DNA of 64,000 nt from Ardenticatenaceae bacterium (GTDB lineage Bacteria > Chloroflexota > Anaerolineae > Promineifilales > Promineifilaceae): NCBI GenBank assembly GCA_020634415.1, contig JACKBT010000025.1, positions 8,886 through 72,885 of the forward strand, given 5' to 3'. Made by a program: the position numbers and the translations under genes. How positions within the stretch are numbered: the first letter of the stretch is position 1; every line of letters starts with the position of its first letter. The notes beneath the pieces were generated by a model. It saw nothing but the letters and a program-made list of their open reading frames with translations. It ran no database searches and was not told the origin of the DNA. Below are positions 15,798 to 24,798 of this stretch, in pieces.

Positions 15798-16586
15798 ATG
15801 CCAAACAAATTAACCTCATTTATGTTGATAATCGCCAGCTTTTTCACAATAGGCTGGCAAATGCTAAACACAGTCAATCGGCCCAGCCCGATTATGGCCA
15901 AACATGCTATTTGCATACAACCGACAATCAACGATGAACTGTGCGCTGCCCAAGAAGCCCAAATTTTAGCCTCCGTTGTTCGTTTTGTACTTCATGCTGA
16001 ATTCCAGGCAGGGCAGCCCGTAGATTTTTTCGGTTCTGTCGGCTATGCCACCGTGATGGCGAGCCGTTACCTGGTAACACACAATCATTTCTCTGTTGAC
16101 TTGCTCGCGCTTTCGTCTACAAATACACAAGGTCTCACTGGCTTTTCTCTTTATAACGCCGCTGGAGAGCGGATTGTCCATAATGCGTCCGTTCATACTT
16201 TTCAAGTAGCAGCCCAAGATGCACAAACATTGGTGTTAGATTTTGGGGCTGGCTACTTCAATGACCTCAATATTCCCTCTGCCACGTTTATAGCGGCCGC
16301 TGATGTTGAACTGGCTGTTGGTACAGAGGTGGCGCAGCTTGATTGGGATGGCGAACGCGCCTATGTGGTATGGACAACCATCACACGAATTGTCCCTCAG
16401 CACATCTCACCTTATTTGGAGTTGGATCATTATGCCATAATGGGGGCTTCTGGCGGCGGTGTATTTTGGCAGGGGCAGCACATCGCCAACAATTGGGCGC
16501 ATGTCACTGTGACCAACCCCGACACAGGTGCATTCATGCGCTCTTACACCATGGCCGCCCTGAACAGCGAAACTGTCATCGAATAA
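15798..16586 (+). CDS. Secreted trypsin-fold (S1-like) protein
   Basis: A 262-residue protein with an N-terminal signal or anchor helix (SFMLIIASFFTIGWQML, about residues 6-22). The rest resembles a chymotrypsin-like serine protease: a His in SRYLVTHNHFSVDLLAL (about residues 90-107), a following Asp in the same segment or in GYFNDLNI, and GASGGGVFWQGQHIANNWAH (about 214-233), whose GxSGG is the nucleophile turn. Overall similarity is weak, so activity is a proposal. It would act outside the membrane. ATG at 15798 is preceded by AAGGAG six bases upstream, which is better than the start 54 bases earlier. Confidence 0.55.
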   Translation: MPNKLTSFMLIIASFFTIGWQMLNTVNRPSPIMAKHAICIQPTINDELCAAQEAQILASVVRFVLHAEFQAGQPVDFFGSVGYATVMASRYLVTHNHFSVDLLALSSTNTQGLTGFSLYNAAGERIVHNASVHTFQVAAQDAQTLVLDFGAGYFNDLNIPSATFIAAADVELAVGTEVAQLDWDGERAYVVWTTITRIVPQHISPYLELDHYAIMGASGGGVFWQGQHIANNWAHVTVTNPDTGAFMRSYTMAALNSETVIE

Positions 16587-16646
16587 ATTCCCCCTCTATC
16601 CCCTTTTTTCAACCGATATAAAACCGATATAAACGGCCGTTTCCCC

Positions 16647-16674
16647 TTGAGACCCTCTTCAAACCCCTTATAAT
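16647..16674 (+). promoter_or_regulatory. Sigma-70-type promoter before the lipoprotein gene
   Basis: TTGAGA (16647-16652), a 16-base spacer and TATAAT (16669-16674). Expected transcription starts near 16681, about 64 bases before the ATG at 16745. A copy of AACGGCCGTTT lies directly upstream, ending a few bases before the -35 box. Confidence 0.7.
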
Positions 16675-16744
16675 GTCAATCGAGGTAAAGGTGATGAAAG
16701 CATATCAATATATCTATTTTTACTTGCACGAAGAGGTTATCCCA

Positions 16745-17455
16745 ATGACCAAAGCTCACTTAAGTATCGTCCTTTTTGTCAGCATTCTCCTACTCACTGC
16801 CTGTGCCGGAGGCAAAAGTCCTCCTCCCAACGCCGAAGAAGTAAGTAATGCTACCATGCTCTATACTGAAAATTTCGACGATGGTGAATCTTGCTTTGAT
16901 CCCAATATGGCAGATTTTGCTGCCCTCAGCATCGAAAACGGTGAACTCATCATAGATATTAATGAAAGCAACAAGTTTATCTGGACTGCTTGTGAAGAGG
17001 TAGTGCTAGATAACTTCACATATGAAATGGACGTTTACGACGACACCAGCACCGAAGGCTTCCGTTTCTTTGGTGTACAACTCCGTAAAGAGCCTGGAGA
17101 AGGCCGTTCTCGGCAATATTACTTAATTCGCTTTGGCCTGGGTGATGATCCTACACCTGCCTCTTGCGCTGCCCTGGCTACCGACAACAGCTGGATTGAC
17201 AATCTCACTCAATCACCCACTGACGATTCATGCTGGGTGGATTTACCCAAGCCTATTCAACCAGGCGAGTGGAACCACTTTAAGATCAGCGCCAATGGCT
17301 CAGAGCTTACCTTCGAGGTGAATGACACCTTTGTCGCCAGCGTCACTGATTCTCGTCTAACCGAAGGTACAATTGCACTGCTCGCTGGTACGCATGAAGC
17401 TGACAGCGCCCGAATTAAAATAGACAACATCCGAATCACGGCACCAGAAGAATAA
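16745..17455 (+). CDS. Lipoprotein with concanavalin/LamG-like domain
   Basis: A 236-residue lipoprotein. The signal peptide ends in ILLLTACAGG, a clear lipobox with the lipidated Cys at about residue 20. The mature part is a beta-sandwich pattern found in DUF1080/LamG-like sugar-binding or adhesion domains: YTENFDDGESCF at the start, ENGELIIDI, then a central FFGVQLR strand, PGEWNHFKISANGSELTFEV and IKIDNIRI at the end. Four to six cysteines may form disulfides. Proposed location is the outer face of the cytoplasmic membrane. It starts at ATG 16745 with GAAGAGG upstream. The next gene, the large kinase-STAND protein, follows after 55 bases on the same strand, so co-transcription is possible. 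Confidence 0.7.
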   Translation: MTKAHLSIVLFVSILLLTACAGGKSPPPNAEEVSNATMLYTENFDDGESCFDPNMADFAALSIENGELIIDINESNKFIWTACEEVVLDNFTYEMDVYDDTSTEGFRFFGVQLRKEPGEGRSRQYYLIRFGLGDDPTPASCAALATDNSWIDNLTQSPTDDSCWVDLPKPIQPGEWNHFKISANGSELTFEVNDTFVASVTDSRLTEGTIALLAGTHEADSARIKIDNIRITAPEE

Positions 17456-17510
17456 ATTCAACCGGATCGAAAGGGATCAAATCTGAACAAGTTTAAAAAG
17501 GGGTGTGTAG

Positions 17511-20500
17511 ATGAATGAAGCCATCACCTTCGGCCAGATCGTTCGGGAACGACGCTCTATCATGGGCTTGACCCAAACGGAGTTAGCGCGGCGGGTTGGC
17601 TGTGCGGCCATTACCATCCGTAAGATTGAGGCTGATGATTTACGGCCGTCTGTGCAAATGGCCGAACTCATCGCCCTGGCTCTCAACATCCCCGAAGCAG
17701 AACAACTCGCCTTCGTGCGCCTGGCTCGTGCCGAAAGCGAACCCTCACCCATCCCCACCCCGTCACCTTTACCCGCTGAAATTGGTCTCACTGATTTAAG
17801 CGGCCGTGCCGTCAAAGGATTTCAACTGGGTGAAAAGATTGGCAGTGGTGGTTTCGGTGTCGTTTACCGCGCCCTGCAACCTTCCGTTGAACGCGATGTG
17901 GCTGTCAAGATCATCTTGCCCCGCTATGCCAACCATCCCAACTTCATCCGCCGCTTTGAGACCGAAGCTCAATTGATTGCCCAACTGGAACACCCCCACA
18001 TCGTCCCTTTGTACGATTACTGGCGTGAACCCGATGCCGCTTACCTCATCATGCGGCTGCTGCGCGGCGGCAGCGTAGAAGATCTACTTAAAGAAGGAGC
18101 TATCCCGGCTAAGCGGGTGTACCGATACACACAGCAAATAGGGCTGGCACTGGATGTGGCTCACCGTCATGGTGTTGTTCATCGAGACATTAAGCCGGCT
18201 AATGTTCTGCTCGATGAAGAAGACAATGCCTACCTGGCTGATTTTGGCATTGCCAAAAACCTGGAAAAGGCAAATGGTCACAGTTTTACAGAAGGCGGTG
18301 TTCTCATTGGTTCACCCGCCTATATCTCGCCAGAGCAGATTCTGTCTGAACCCGTCAAACCCCAAAGCGACGTTTACTGTATGGGTATTATGCTTTATGA
18401 GATGCTAACCGGGCACAAACCTTTCTCTGGCCCCACGCCTATCGCCTATATCGAACAGCATCTCCACGAAAAACTGCCCTCTTTACATAAATATAATCAA
18501 GCACTGCCCCCCGCCTTAGATGAAGTAATCCAGCAGGCGACAAAGCGAAATCCGGCTGATCGGTTTGCCAATGTGCCCTCGCTGTTAGCCGCTTTACAGC
18601 AAGCATTGGCTGGTAGTGATGGCTTAGCCCCAGTGAATGTCATCGCGCCCGTGCCGATGTTGGATACAGAGGCATTAGCCAATCTAGAAAATCCATATCG
18701 TGGGTTGCGGGCTTTTACCGAAGCGGATGCCGAACACTTTTATGGTCGGGAAACGCTCATTCAAGAACTGTTTGCCCATTTATCAGATACATCAGAATTG
18801 AAACGATTCCTGGCTATTGTGGGGCCTAGTGGCAGTGGCAAGTCGAGTGTGGCTAAGGCGGGTTTAGTACCGGCTCTGCGCCGGGGTGGTTTGCCCGGTT
18901 CGGAAGATTGGTTCGTGTTGGACTTCGCGCCGGGGGCACAGCCTTGGGAGGAGTTAGAGGCGGCTTTGCTGCGTGTAGCTGTCAATCCACCCGCAACCCT
19001 TTTAGATCAGTTACAAGATGGGGATCGGGGTTTGCTGCGGACGGTAAAGCGCGTTCTGCCGGATGATGGTACGGTTGAACTGGTTCTGATCATTGACCAG
19101 TTTGAGGAGATTTTTACGCTGGTTGAGGATGAGAAGGTGCGGGAACAGTTTTTGAACAGCTTGATAACGGCCGTTCTCGATCCACGCAGCCGTCTCTGGG
19201 TTATCACCACTTTGCGGGCTGACTTTTATGATCGGCCGTTGCAATATGTAGATTTTGGCGACTTGTTGCGCCAGCGCACCGTTTTCGTTCTGCCCCTGAC
19301 TCCCGACGAGTTGGAACAGGCTATCACCAGGCCCGCCGCGCAAATCGGTGTACAGCTAGAGCCGGGATTGGCAGCAGCCATCATCCGCGATGTGGGCGAT
19401 GAGCCAGGAACGTTACCTTTGCTGCAATATGCGCTGACAGAACTGTTCGAGCGGCGCAAAGGTGTGGTGCTGACCCGTGCTGCTTACGAAGTAAGCGGCG
19501 GAGCGCTGGGCGCACTCAGTCGCCGCGCCGAAGAAATTTACGCCAATTTAGGCCACGACGGACAGGAAGCCACCCGCCAACTGTTTTTGCGGCTCATTAC
19601 TTTGGGTGAAGGTACAGAAGATACGCGGCGACGTGTGCTGCGTTCAGAATTGGAAGCAATGCAAACCTCTGAGGTCTTTAAGACCTCAGAGGTTTTGGAC
19701 GCATACGGCCGTTACCGCCTCCTCACTTTCGACCACGACCCCACCACACGGGAACCCACCGTTGAAGTTGCTCACGAAGCATTGCTGCGCGAATGGCCGC
19801 GTTTGCGCGGCTGGCTAGCGAACAGCCGCGATGATGTGCGGCTGCAGCGGTTGTTGGCTAATGAGGCGCAGGGATGGCAAACGGCCGATCACGACCCCAG
19901 CTACCTCCTGCGCGGCACACGACTGGCTCAATTGGAAAACTGGGCCGAAACAACCACAGTCGCCCTCACCCAAGATGAGCAAACCTTTTTACAGGCCAGC
20001 CTTGCCCTCCAAGAAGCACGACAGGTCGCAGAAGAAGATCGCCGCCAGCGCGAGTTGGCAACAGCAAAACAGTTGGCTGAAACAGAACGGCAGCGGGCCG
20101 AGGATCGGGCGCAAGCAGCAGTGATATTGCGGCGACGGGCCGTATATTTAGGGGTAGCGGCTGTGTTGGCGGTGATTTTAGCTGTGACCGCCGGTTTGTT
20201 TAGTCGGCAAGCATCGCTAAATGAAGCGATTGCCTTGGCAAATGAGGCTGCCGCCGAAGCCGAAACCCTCATCCGCGCCACCGCCGAAGCCGAAGCCATT
20301 GCTCAACGCGACGTGGCTCAAACCCAAACCAATTTAGCCGTCTCTCGTGAACTGGCGCTGGCCGCACTTAACAATCTGGAAGCTGACCCTGAATTAAGTA
20401 TTTTATTGGCTCTCCAAGCTTTGAAGACCAGACATACCAAAGAGGCTGAAGAAGCACTCCATCTGGCGATACAAACCTCAAGGGCACTCATCACATTATT

Positions 20501-22421
20501 AGGCCATACTGAGTCGGTGGAGGGGGCTGCCTATAGTCCCGATGGCTCACAGGTAGCAACGGTTAGCCTGGACGGCACCGTCAAAGTTTGGCAAGTTGCC
20601 ACGGGGCAGTTGCAGCAGACATTGCCCTATGAGGGGGTTGAGTTTGTGGGTAATACGCTCAAGTTTGATGAAGCTGGCAGTAGGCTGGCCCTGCTGGCCG
20701 TTGGCGACAATTATGAAACGGTGAACCTGCATATCTGGGATGCCGAGTCAGGTGCGTTGTTGAGCCAACACGAGATGCCCATACCGGCGGAATTTTTTCG
20801 CTTTGAGTTAAGCCCCGATTGGCAATGGTTGGCTGTGGGCCGTGATAACGGTATCCCCGAACTGTGGGATGTGGTGACGGGTGAACGGGTGCTTACTTTG
20901 GCGGGGCATGAGGTTACGGTTGATGCTGTGGCCTTTAGTGCCGATAGCTCACGCCTGGTAACGGCCGATTTTGGGGGACAAGTACAGGTTTGGGATGTGG
21001 CGGCGCTTTTGGCGGGCGAAGAAACGCAGCCGGAACTTACATTCACCACCATGCAGGATTTTGGCCCAGGACGTGTTTTCTTCAGTAACGATGGTTTACG
21101 TCTGGCTTTTGTGTTCAACACAATCGTGGAAATATGGGATTTGGCCGATACCAGCCAGCCCCAATTCAGGCTGAAGGGACATAACAATGCGGTGCATCAT
21201 CTCGCTTTCACAGCCGATGATGCGCTGCTGGCAACAGCTTCGGCTGACAGCACAGCCAAAGTGTGGGATTTGAACAGCGGCGAGGAGCTGTTTACCTTGT
21301 CTGGTCATAAAGCGACTGTGTTCCGCCTGGCATTTAGTCCCGACGGCCGTACCCTAACCACAGCCAGTACGGACGGTACAGCCCGCATCTGGAATGCCGC
21401 CCGCTATGTTGGCGGTGAACTACAGAATTTGGCCCTGCCCGACGTCATTCCCATTGGCAGTTTTGATCTCAGCCCCGATGAGCAAACATTTGCCTTAGGC
21501 GGTTTCACGGGCGCGACCACCATCAGGGATTCGGCCACAGGTGACTTGTTACTGACACTGCAAAACGAATTTAATACCCTGGTTGGAGCGGTCTCTTTCC
21601 ATCCCGATGGGTCACGTCTGGCCACCGCCAGCCAGGATGGCCTGGTGCGTATCTGGGATACAACCACAGGTGAGTTGTTATTGCAATTTACGGGCCACGT
21701 TGGCGGCAATTCGGGGGGCAGCGAGGGTGTGCTGGATGTTACTTACAGCCCTGACGGAACACGCTTGGCGACGGCTGGGGCGGATGGATTAGCCAAAGTT
21801 TGGAATGCCGCCACGGGTGAGGAATTATTGGAATTGGCCGGGCATACGGCCGGGTTGTTTAGGGTGGCTTATAGTGCAGACGGCCGTATCCTTGCCACTA
21901 CCAGTGATTTTCCAGACACAACTGTAAAAGTGTGGGATGCCCAGAGCGGGGAAATGATCCATTCACTTGGCCCTAACCCCAGCCGCTCTTTTGGGCTGGC
22001 TTTTAGCCCAGACGACAAGTGGGTCGCAGCTGGTGGTGGCGGCGGTTTCTTGACAGTATGGGATGTGACGACGGGCAAGGTAGTCAGTGACCTGACCGGC
22101 CAATCATCCGCACTGGGGACAACTCTGTTTACCCAAGATGGACAGCGGCTCATCACGGGTGGGGTAGATGGTGTAAGCATTTGGGATATAGAGAGTGGTA
22201 CAGAATTGGTAAATCTGGCACCACTTAACAGCGCGGCACTTGCTTTAACAACGGATGAACGGCAACTTTACATGGTACCCGGTTTAGAGCCAGTTGTCCG
22301 TGTCTACACCATCGAATTGGAAGATGCGATAGCGCTGGCTGAATCGCGGCTGACGCGCTGGTGGACAGAGGAAGAGTGCCGGCAATTTTTGCATGTGGAT
22401 GTGTGTCCGGTGCAAGAGTAG
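17511..22421 (+). CDS. HTH - Ser/Thr kinase - STAND NTPase - WD40 protein
   Basis: A 1636-residue multidomain regulator. Residues 8-62 are an XRE-type helix-turn-helix (GLTQTELARRVGCAAITIRK). Residues 104-370 are a complete Hanks-type kinase: glycine loop GSGGFGVVY, VAVK lysine, catalytic HRDIKPANV (about 224-232), metal-binding DFG (about 244). Residues 393-820 are an nSTAND1-type NTPase (NPYRGLRAFTEADAEHFYGR, Walker A VGPSGSGKSS at about 437, Walker B LVLIIDQFEEIF). A coiled coil (about 830-873) leads to one membrane helix (VYLGVAAVLAVILAVTAGLF). The rest is about 14 WD40 blades, enough for two propellers, probably outside the membrane. Such assemblies act as sensors that oligomerise on ligand binding. 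Some STAND proteins are antiphage, others regulatory. Which applies here is unknown. Confidence 0.85.
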   Translation: MNEAITFGQIVRERRSIMGLTQTELARRVGCAAITIRKIEADDLRPSVQMAELIALALNIPEAEQLAFVRLARAESEPSPIPTPSPLPAEIGLTDLSGRAVKGFQLGEKIGSGGFGVVYRALQPSVERDVAVKIILPRYANHPNFIRRFETEAQLIAQLEHPHIVPLYDYWREPDAAYLIMRLLRGGSVEDLLKEGAIPAKRVYRYTQQIGLALDVAHRHGVVHRDIKPANVLLDEEDNAYLADFGIAKNLEKANGHSFTEGGVLIGSPAYISPEQILSEPVKPQSDVYCMGIMLYEMLTGHKPFSGPTPIAYIEQHLHEKLPSLHKYNQALPPALDEVIQQATKRNPADRFANVPSLLAALQQALAGSDGLAPVNVIAPVPMLDTEALANLENPYRGLRAFTEADAEHFYGRETLIQELFAHLSDTSELKRFLAIVGPSGSGKSSVAKAGLVPALRRGGLPGSEDWFVLDFAPGAQPWEELEAALLRVAVNPPATLLDQLQDGDRGLLRTVKRVLPDDGTVELVLIIDQFEEIFTLVEDEKVREQFLNSLITAVLDPRSRLWVITTLRADFYDRPLQYVDFGDLLRQRTVFVLPLTPDELEQAITRPAAQIGVQLEPGLAAAIIRDVGDEPGTLPLLQYALTELFERRKGVVLTRAAYEVSGGALGALSRRAEEIYANLGHDGQEATRQLFLRLITLGEGTEDTRRRVLRSELEAMQTSEVFKTSEVLDAYGRYRLLTFDHDPTTREPTVEVAHEALLREWPRLRGWLANSRDDVRLQRLLANEAQGWQTADHDPSYLLRGTRLAQLENWAETTTVALTQDEQTFLQASLALQEARQVAEEDRRQRELATAKQLAETERQRAEDRAQAAVILRRRAVYLGVAAVLAVILAVTAGLFSRQASLNEAIALANEAAAEAETLIRATAEAEAIAQRDVAQTQTNLAVSRELALAALNNLEADPELSILLALQALKTRHTKEAEEALHLAIQTSRALITLLGHTESVEGAAYSPDGSQVATVSLDGTVKVWQVATGQLQQTLPYEGVEFVGNTLKFDEAGSRLALLAVGDNYETVNLHIWDAESGALLSQHEMPIPAEFFRFELSPDWQWLAVGRDNGIPELWDVVTGERVLTLAGHEVTVDAVAFSADSSRLVTADFGGQVQVWDVAALLAGEETQPELTFTTMQDFGPGRVFFSNDGLRLAFVFNTIVEIWDLADTSQPQFRLKGHNNAVHHLAFTADDALLATASADSTAKVWDLNSGEELFTLSGHKATVFRLAFSPDGRTLTTASTDGTARIWNAARYVGGELQNLALPDVIPIGSFDLSPDEQTFALGGFTGATTIRDSATGDLLLTLQNEFNTLVGAVSFHPDGSRLATASQDGLVRIWDTTTGELLLQFTGHVGGNSGGSEGVLDVTYSPDGTRLATAGADGLAKVWNAATGEELLELAGHTAGLFRVAYSADGRILATTSDFPDTTVKVWDAQSGEMIHSLGPNPSRSFGLAFSPDDKWVAAGGGGGFLTVWDVTTGKVVSDLTGQSSALGTTLFTQDGQRLITGGVDGVSIWDIESGTELVNLAPLNSAALALTTDERQLYMVPGLEPVVRVYTIELEDAIALAESRLTRWWTEEECRQFLHVDVCPVQE
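19663..19695. repeat. Perfect 16-bp-arm palindrome inside the STAND gene
   Basis: AAACCTCTGAGGTCTT (19663-19678), one T, then its exact reverse complement (19680-19695). It lies in frame within the STAND domain and encodes the repeated TSEVFKTSEVL around residues 718-728. The element at 42314 has the same arm length, the same AAA...CTT ends and the same one-base loop, but unrelated arm sequence. Confidence 0.9.
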
Positions 22422-22792
22422 AGTACGCGGGCTGTTTGATGGGAACTGCAAAAGTGCAAGGTAAACTTTGGGGGAAAGCGGCACGAGACTGGGCAGAAAT
22501 TCAAGAACCCATGCACAAACCTTTATGGGAAGCGATGCAGAACGCGGCTCAAGTTGGGCTTGGGACGCGCTTTCTGGATGTAGGCTACTGCGCGGCATGA
22601 CGGCCGCTGGCCCTTTCCAAAACCTTCTGTTAGTTGTTAGTGAGGGGCAGTTGAAGGCTGCATTTAATGATTTTGGCGTTGGCTGCGAATCAAAATGAGT
22701 AGTCAAAAGTGATGAGAGCTAGCGACACTTATTCGTGAGAGCCTTGTGATTCGTCTATAATCTCCCTGTATGGTTGAACATGGAGATTGCCA
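22422..22792. other. Intergenic region with a possible -10 element
   Basis: 371 bases between the STAND gene and the phosphatase-like gene. I see a TATAAT at 22756-22761 without a convincing -35 element, and no hairpin or gene. Short open frames here have neither ribosome binding sites nor recognisable protein features. Confidence 0.4.
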
Positions 22793-24034
22793 ATGACCTT
22801 AAATTTACCGGATGAGTTTGTACGGCCGTTATACAACGGCCGTTCCATAGCCAACATCCCCGCTACCGTAGCCCATCTACTAAATGCCCCGTTTGCCGGT
22901 CTGCCACGCCTGCAAGGTGAGTTGTGGCAGCCAATGGGGGAGGGCATTGAGCGGGTGGTGGTGATTTTGCTGGATGCGATGGGCTGGAATTTGTATGAGG
23001 AGGAACGGCCGTTTTTCCAGGAGATGTTGGGGCAAACGGCCGTTGCCGAGCGCATCACCTCTGTTTTTCCTTCCACAACCGTAGCTGCTCTAAGTGCCTT
23101 ATGGACGGGCTATGCCCCGGCCCAGCACAGCTTGTTGGGCTTCCGCCTCTTTTTACCGGATTACGCGACGGTGGGGCAGCTGATCAATTTCACACCCGCT
23201 TTTGGTTATTACAACGAGATTTTGGTGAAGTCTGGCCTGAAGCCGGAGGAGTTTTTGCAGGTGCCAGGTGTGGCGCAGCAGTTGCAAACGGCCGTTATCC
23301 CCACCTACTCCTTCAAAGACCGCGCTTATGTCAAGTCGGCCCTCAGCCTCATGCACGGGCGGGGGGTGCAGGAGGAGATTGGGGTGGCAAGTTTTGCTGA
23401 CATGATGGTGCAAATGCGCCAGATGTTGGAAGCCAAAGCGGGCGAGAGGCTGTACGCCTTTGCCTATTGGGCCACAATTGACAGTTTGAGCCACCATTAC
23501 AGTTGGCAGCACCCGGCGGTGAAAGCGGAACTGCACGCGCTCCTCTACCAGATTCGCACAGAACTGTTTGCGCCTTTAAGTGCGGCGGCACGGCGGGGAA
23601 CGGCCGTCTTCATTGCCGCCGATCATGGGCAAGCGGTTTGTCCGCCGGCGGAGCAGATTCAACTGCGCGACCATCCCGAACTGGACAAGATGCTGCTGAT
23701 GCAGCCCACAGGTGATCCTCGTGCCGTTTATTTGTATGCCAAACACGGCCGTCAGACAGACATCATCCACTACATCCACCAAAATTTGTCCCATGCCTTC
23801 ACGCCCATTCTGTCTGAAGACGCACTAGAGGCGGGGCTGTTTGGGCCACAGCCCCACGCCGCCGCCGCACCCGAACGAGTGGGTGATGTCGTCCTCATCG
23901 CCCGGCACGGCGCAGCCTTGCTAAACAAGCTCGACGACCAACGCGCTTCGCAATTCGTCGGCTGGCACGGCAGTTTGGCCGCCGCCGATATGTGGGTTCC
24001 CTGGCTGGGCTACCGCCTTGACAGGCCCTCTTAA
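22793..24034 (+). CDS. Alkaline-phosphatase-fold hydrolase (type I phosphodiesterase/nucleotide pyrophosphatase family)
   Basis: A 413-residue soluble protein. VVVILLDAMGWNLYEE (about residues 55-70) carries the first metal-binding Asp. SVFPSTTVAALSALWTGYAP (about 86-105) has the Thr nucleophile in the PSTT motif. Later IDSLSHHY and FIAADHGQ (about 270-285) supply the remaining Asp/His metal ligands. This is the core of the alkaline phosphatase superfamily, nearest to phosphodiesterase/nucleotide pyrophosphatases. No signal peptide is present, so it is probably cytoplasmic. The substrate is unknown. Downstream genes act on CDP-alcohols and lipids, so a phosphodiester or phospho-lipid substrate is conceivable. 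The ATG at 22793 has GGAGA six bases before it. Confidence 0.82.
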   Translation: MTLNLPDEFVRPLYNGRSIANIPATVAHLLNAPFAGLPRLQGELWQPMGEGIERVVVILLDAMGWNLYEEERPFFQEMLGQTAVAERITSVFPSTTVAALSALWTGYAPAQHSLLGFRLFLPDYATVGQLINFTPAFGYYNEILVKSGLKPEEFLQVPGVAQQLQTAVIPTYSFKDRAYVKSALSLMHGRGVQEEIGVASFADMMVQMRQMLEAKAGERLYAFAYWATIDSLSHHYSWQHPAVKAELHALLYQIRTELFAPLSAAARRGTAVFIAADHGQAVCPPAEQIQLRDHPELDKMLLMQPTGDPRAVYLYAKHGRQTDIIHYIHQNLSHAFTPILSEDALEAGLFGPQPHAAAAPERVGDVVLIARHGAALLNKLDDQRASQFVGWHGSLAAADMWVPWLGYRLDRPS

Positions 24035-24055
24035 TTTGATAGCATGGCTTGACTT

Positions 24056-24128
24056 TTAGAGACTAGAGACTGGGGACTGGAGACTATGAGCAGTAGACAT
24101 AATCTCTAGTCTCTAGTCTCTGGTCTCC
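24056..24128. repeat. Iterated-word hairpin spacer (GAGACTGG / CTAGTCTC words)
   Basis: Words TAGAGACT and GGGGACTGGAGACT (24056-24086) are followed after about 16 bases by AATCTCTAGTCTC-type words (24101-24128), their reverse complement. The arms can form a long imperfect stem. Confidence 0.75.
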
Positions 24129-24149
24129 AATTCTTGACCTGGAGGTCAT

Positions 24150-24782
24150 ATGGAAAAACTTAAACCGGCCCGCCCAGACAAAATGACGCTGACTGATTAT
24201 TTGCGTGTCTATACGCGCTTTATTATTGACCCCATCGTTGATTTCATGGCGCGTTACCGTTTTTCGCCAGACTTGTTAACGATTTTGGGCACTGTGTCGC
24301 ATGTTCTGTTTGCCTGGCTGATTGCCAATGGCGAGATGCGCTGGGCCTCGGTGGCTATGTTCTTTTTGGCCCCGTTGGATGCGTTGGATGGGGCGTTGGC
24401 TCGTAAATTGGGCCGCAAACAGTCGGGCTTTGGGGCATTTCTCGATTCGACTCTGGACAGAATTGCCGAAATCATCTTGTTTGGCGGCTTTATTATGTAT
24501 TACGTGGGCCAGGGGGATACGCTTTATCTGGCAGTGGCCTATCTGGCGATTACGGGGTCGCTGATGGTGAGCTATGCGCGGGCACGGGCGGAGGCGTTGG
24601 GCTATTCGTGTAAGGTGGGCATTTTGAGCCGGGTGGAGCGGTATGCGGTGATGATGTTTTTCTTGGTGCTAGATTTGCCGCATGTGGCTCTGGCTATTCT
24701 GGCGGTGTTTACTTACATTACGGTGTTCCAGCGTATGTATCATGTCTACAAGCAGGCAACGGCCGATGTTGATAAGCAGTGA
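24150..24782 (+). CDS. CDP-alcohol phosphatidyltransferase
   Basis: A 210-residue integral membrane enzyme. The family signature D-x2-D-G-x2-A-R-x(8-9)-G-x3-D-x3-D is complete: DALDGALARKLGRKQSGFGA followed by FLDSTLDR (about residues 77-104). It transfers a phosphatidyl (or related) group from a CDP-linked donor to an alcohol acceptor, using two divalent metals bound by the aspartates. The acceptor (glycerol-3-phosphate, inositol-phosphate or another) cannot be told from this sequence. The highly charged N-terminus (MEKLKPARPDKMTLTDYLRV) resembles inositol-phosphate or glycerol-phosphate synthases of high-GC bacteria. GGAGG precedes the start. lgt follows 16 bases later. Confidence 0.88.
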   Translation: MEKLKPARPDKMTLTDYLRVYTRFIIDPIVDFMARYRFSPDLLTILGTVSHVLFAWLIANGEMRWASVAMFFLAPLDALDGALARKLGRKQSGFGAFLDSTLDRIAEIILFGGFIMYYVGQGDTLYLAVAYLAITGSLMVSYARARAEALGYSCKVGILSRVERYAVMMFFLVLDLPHVALAILAVFTYITVFQRMYHVYKQATADVDKQ

Positions 24783-24798
24783 TCGCCCCCCAACGCCG

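Noticed and set aside
22361..22698. Short plus-strand frames (76-79 codons) after the STAND gene
   Set aside because: No start signals, one overlaps the end of the STAND gene, and the protein sequences have no recognisable pattern.
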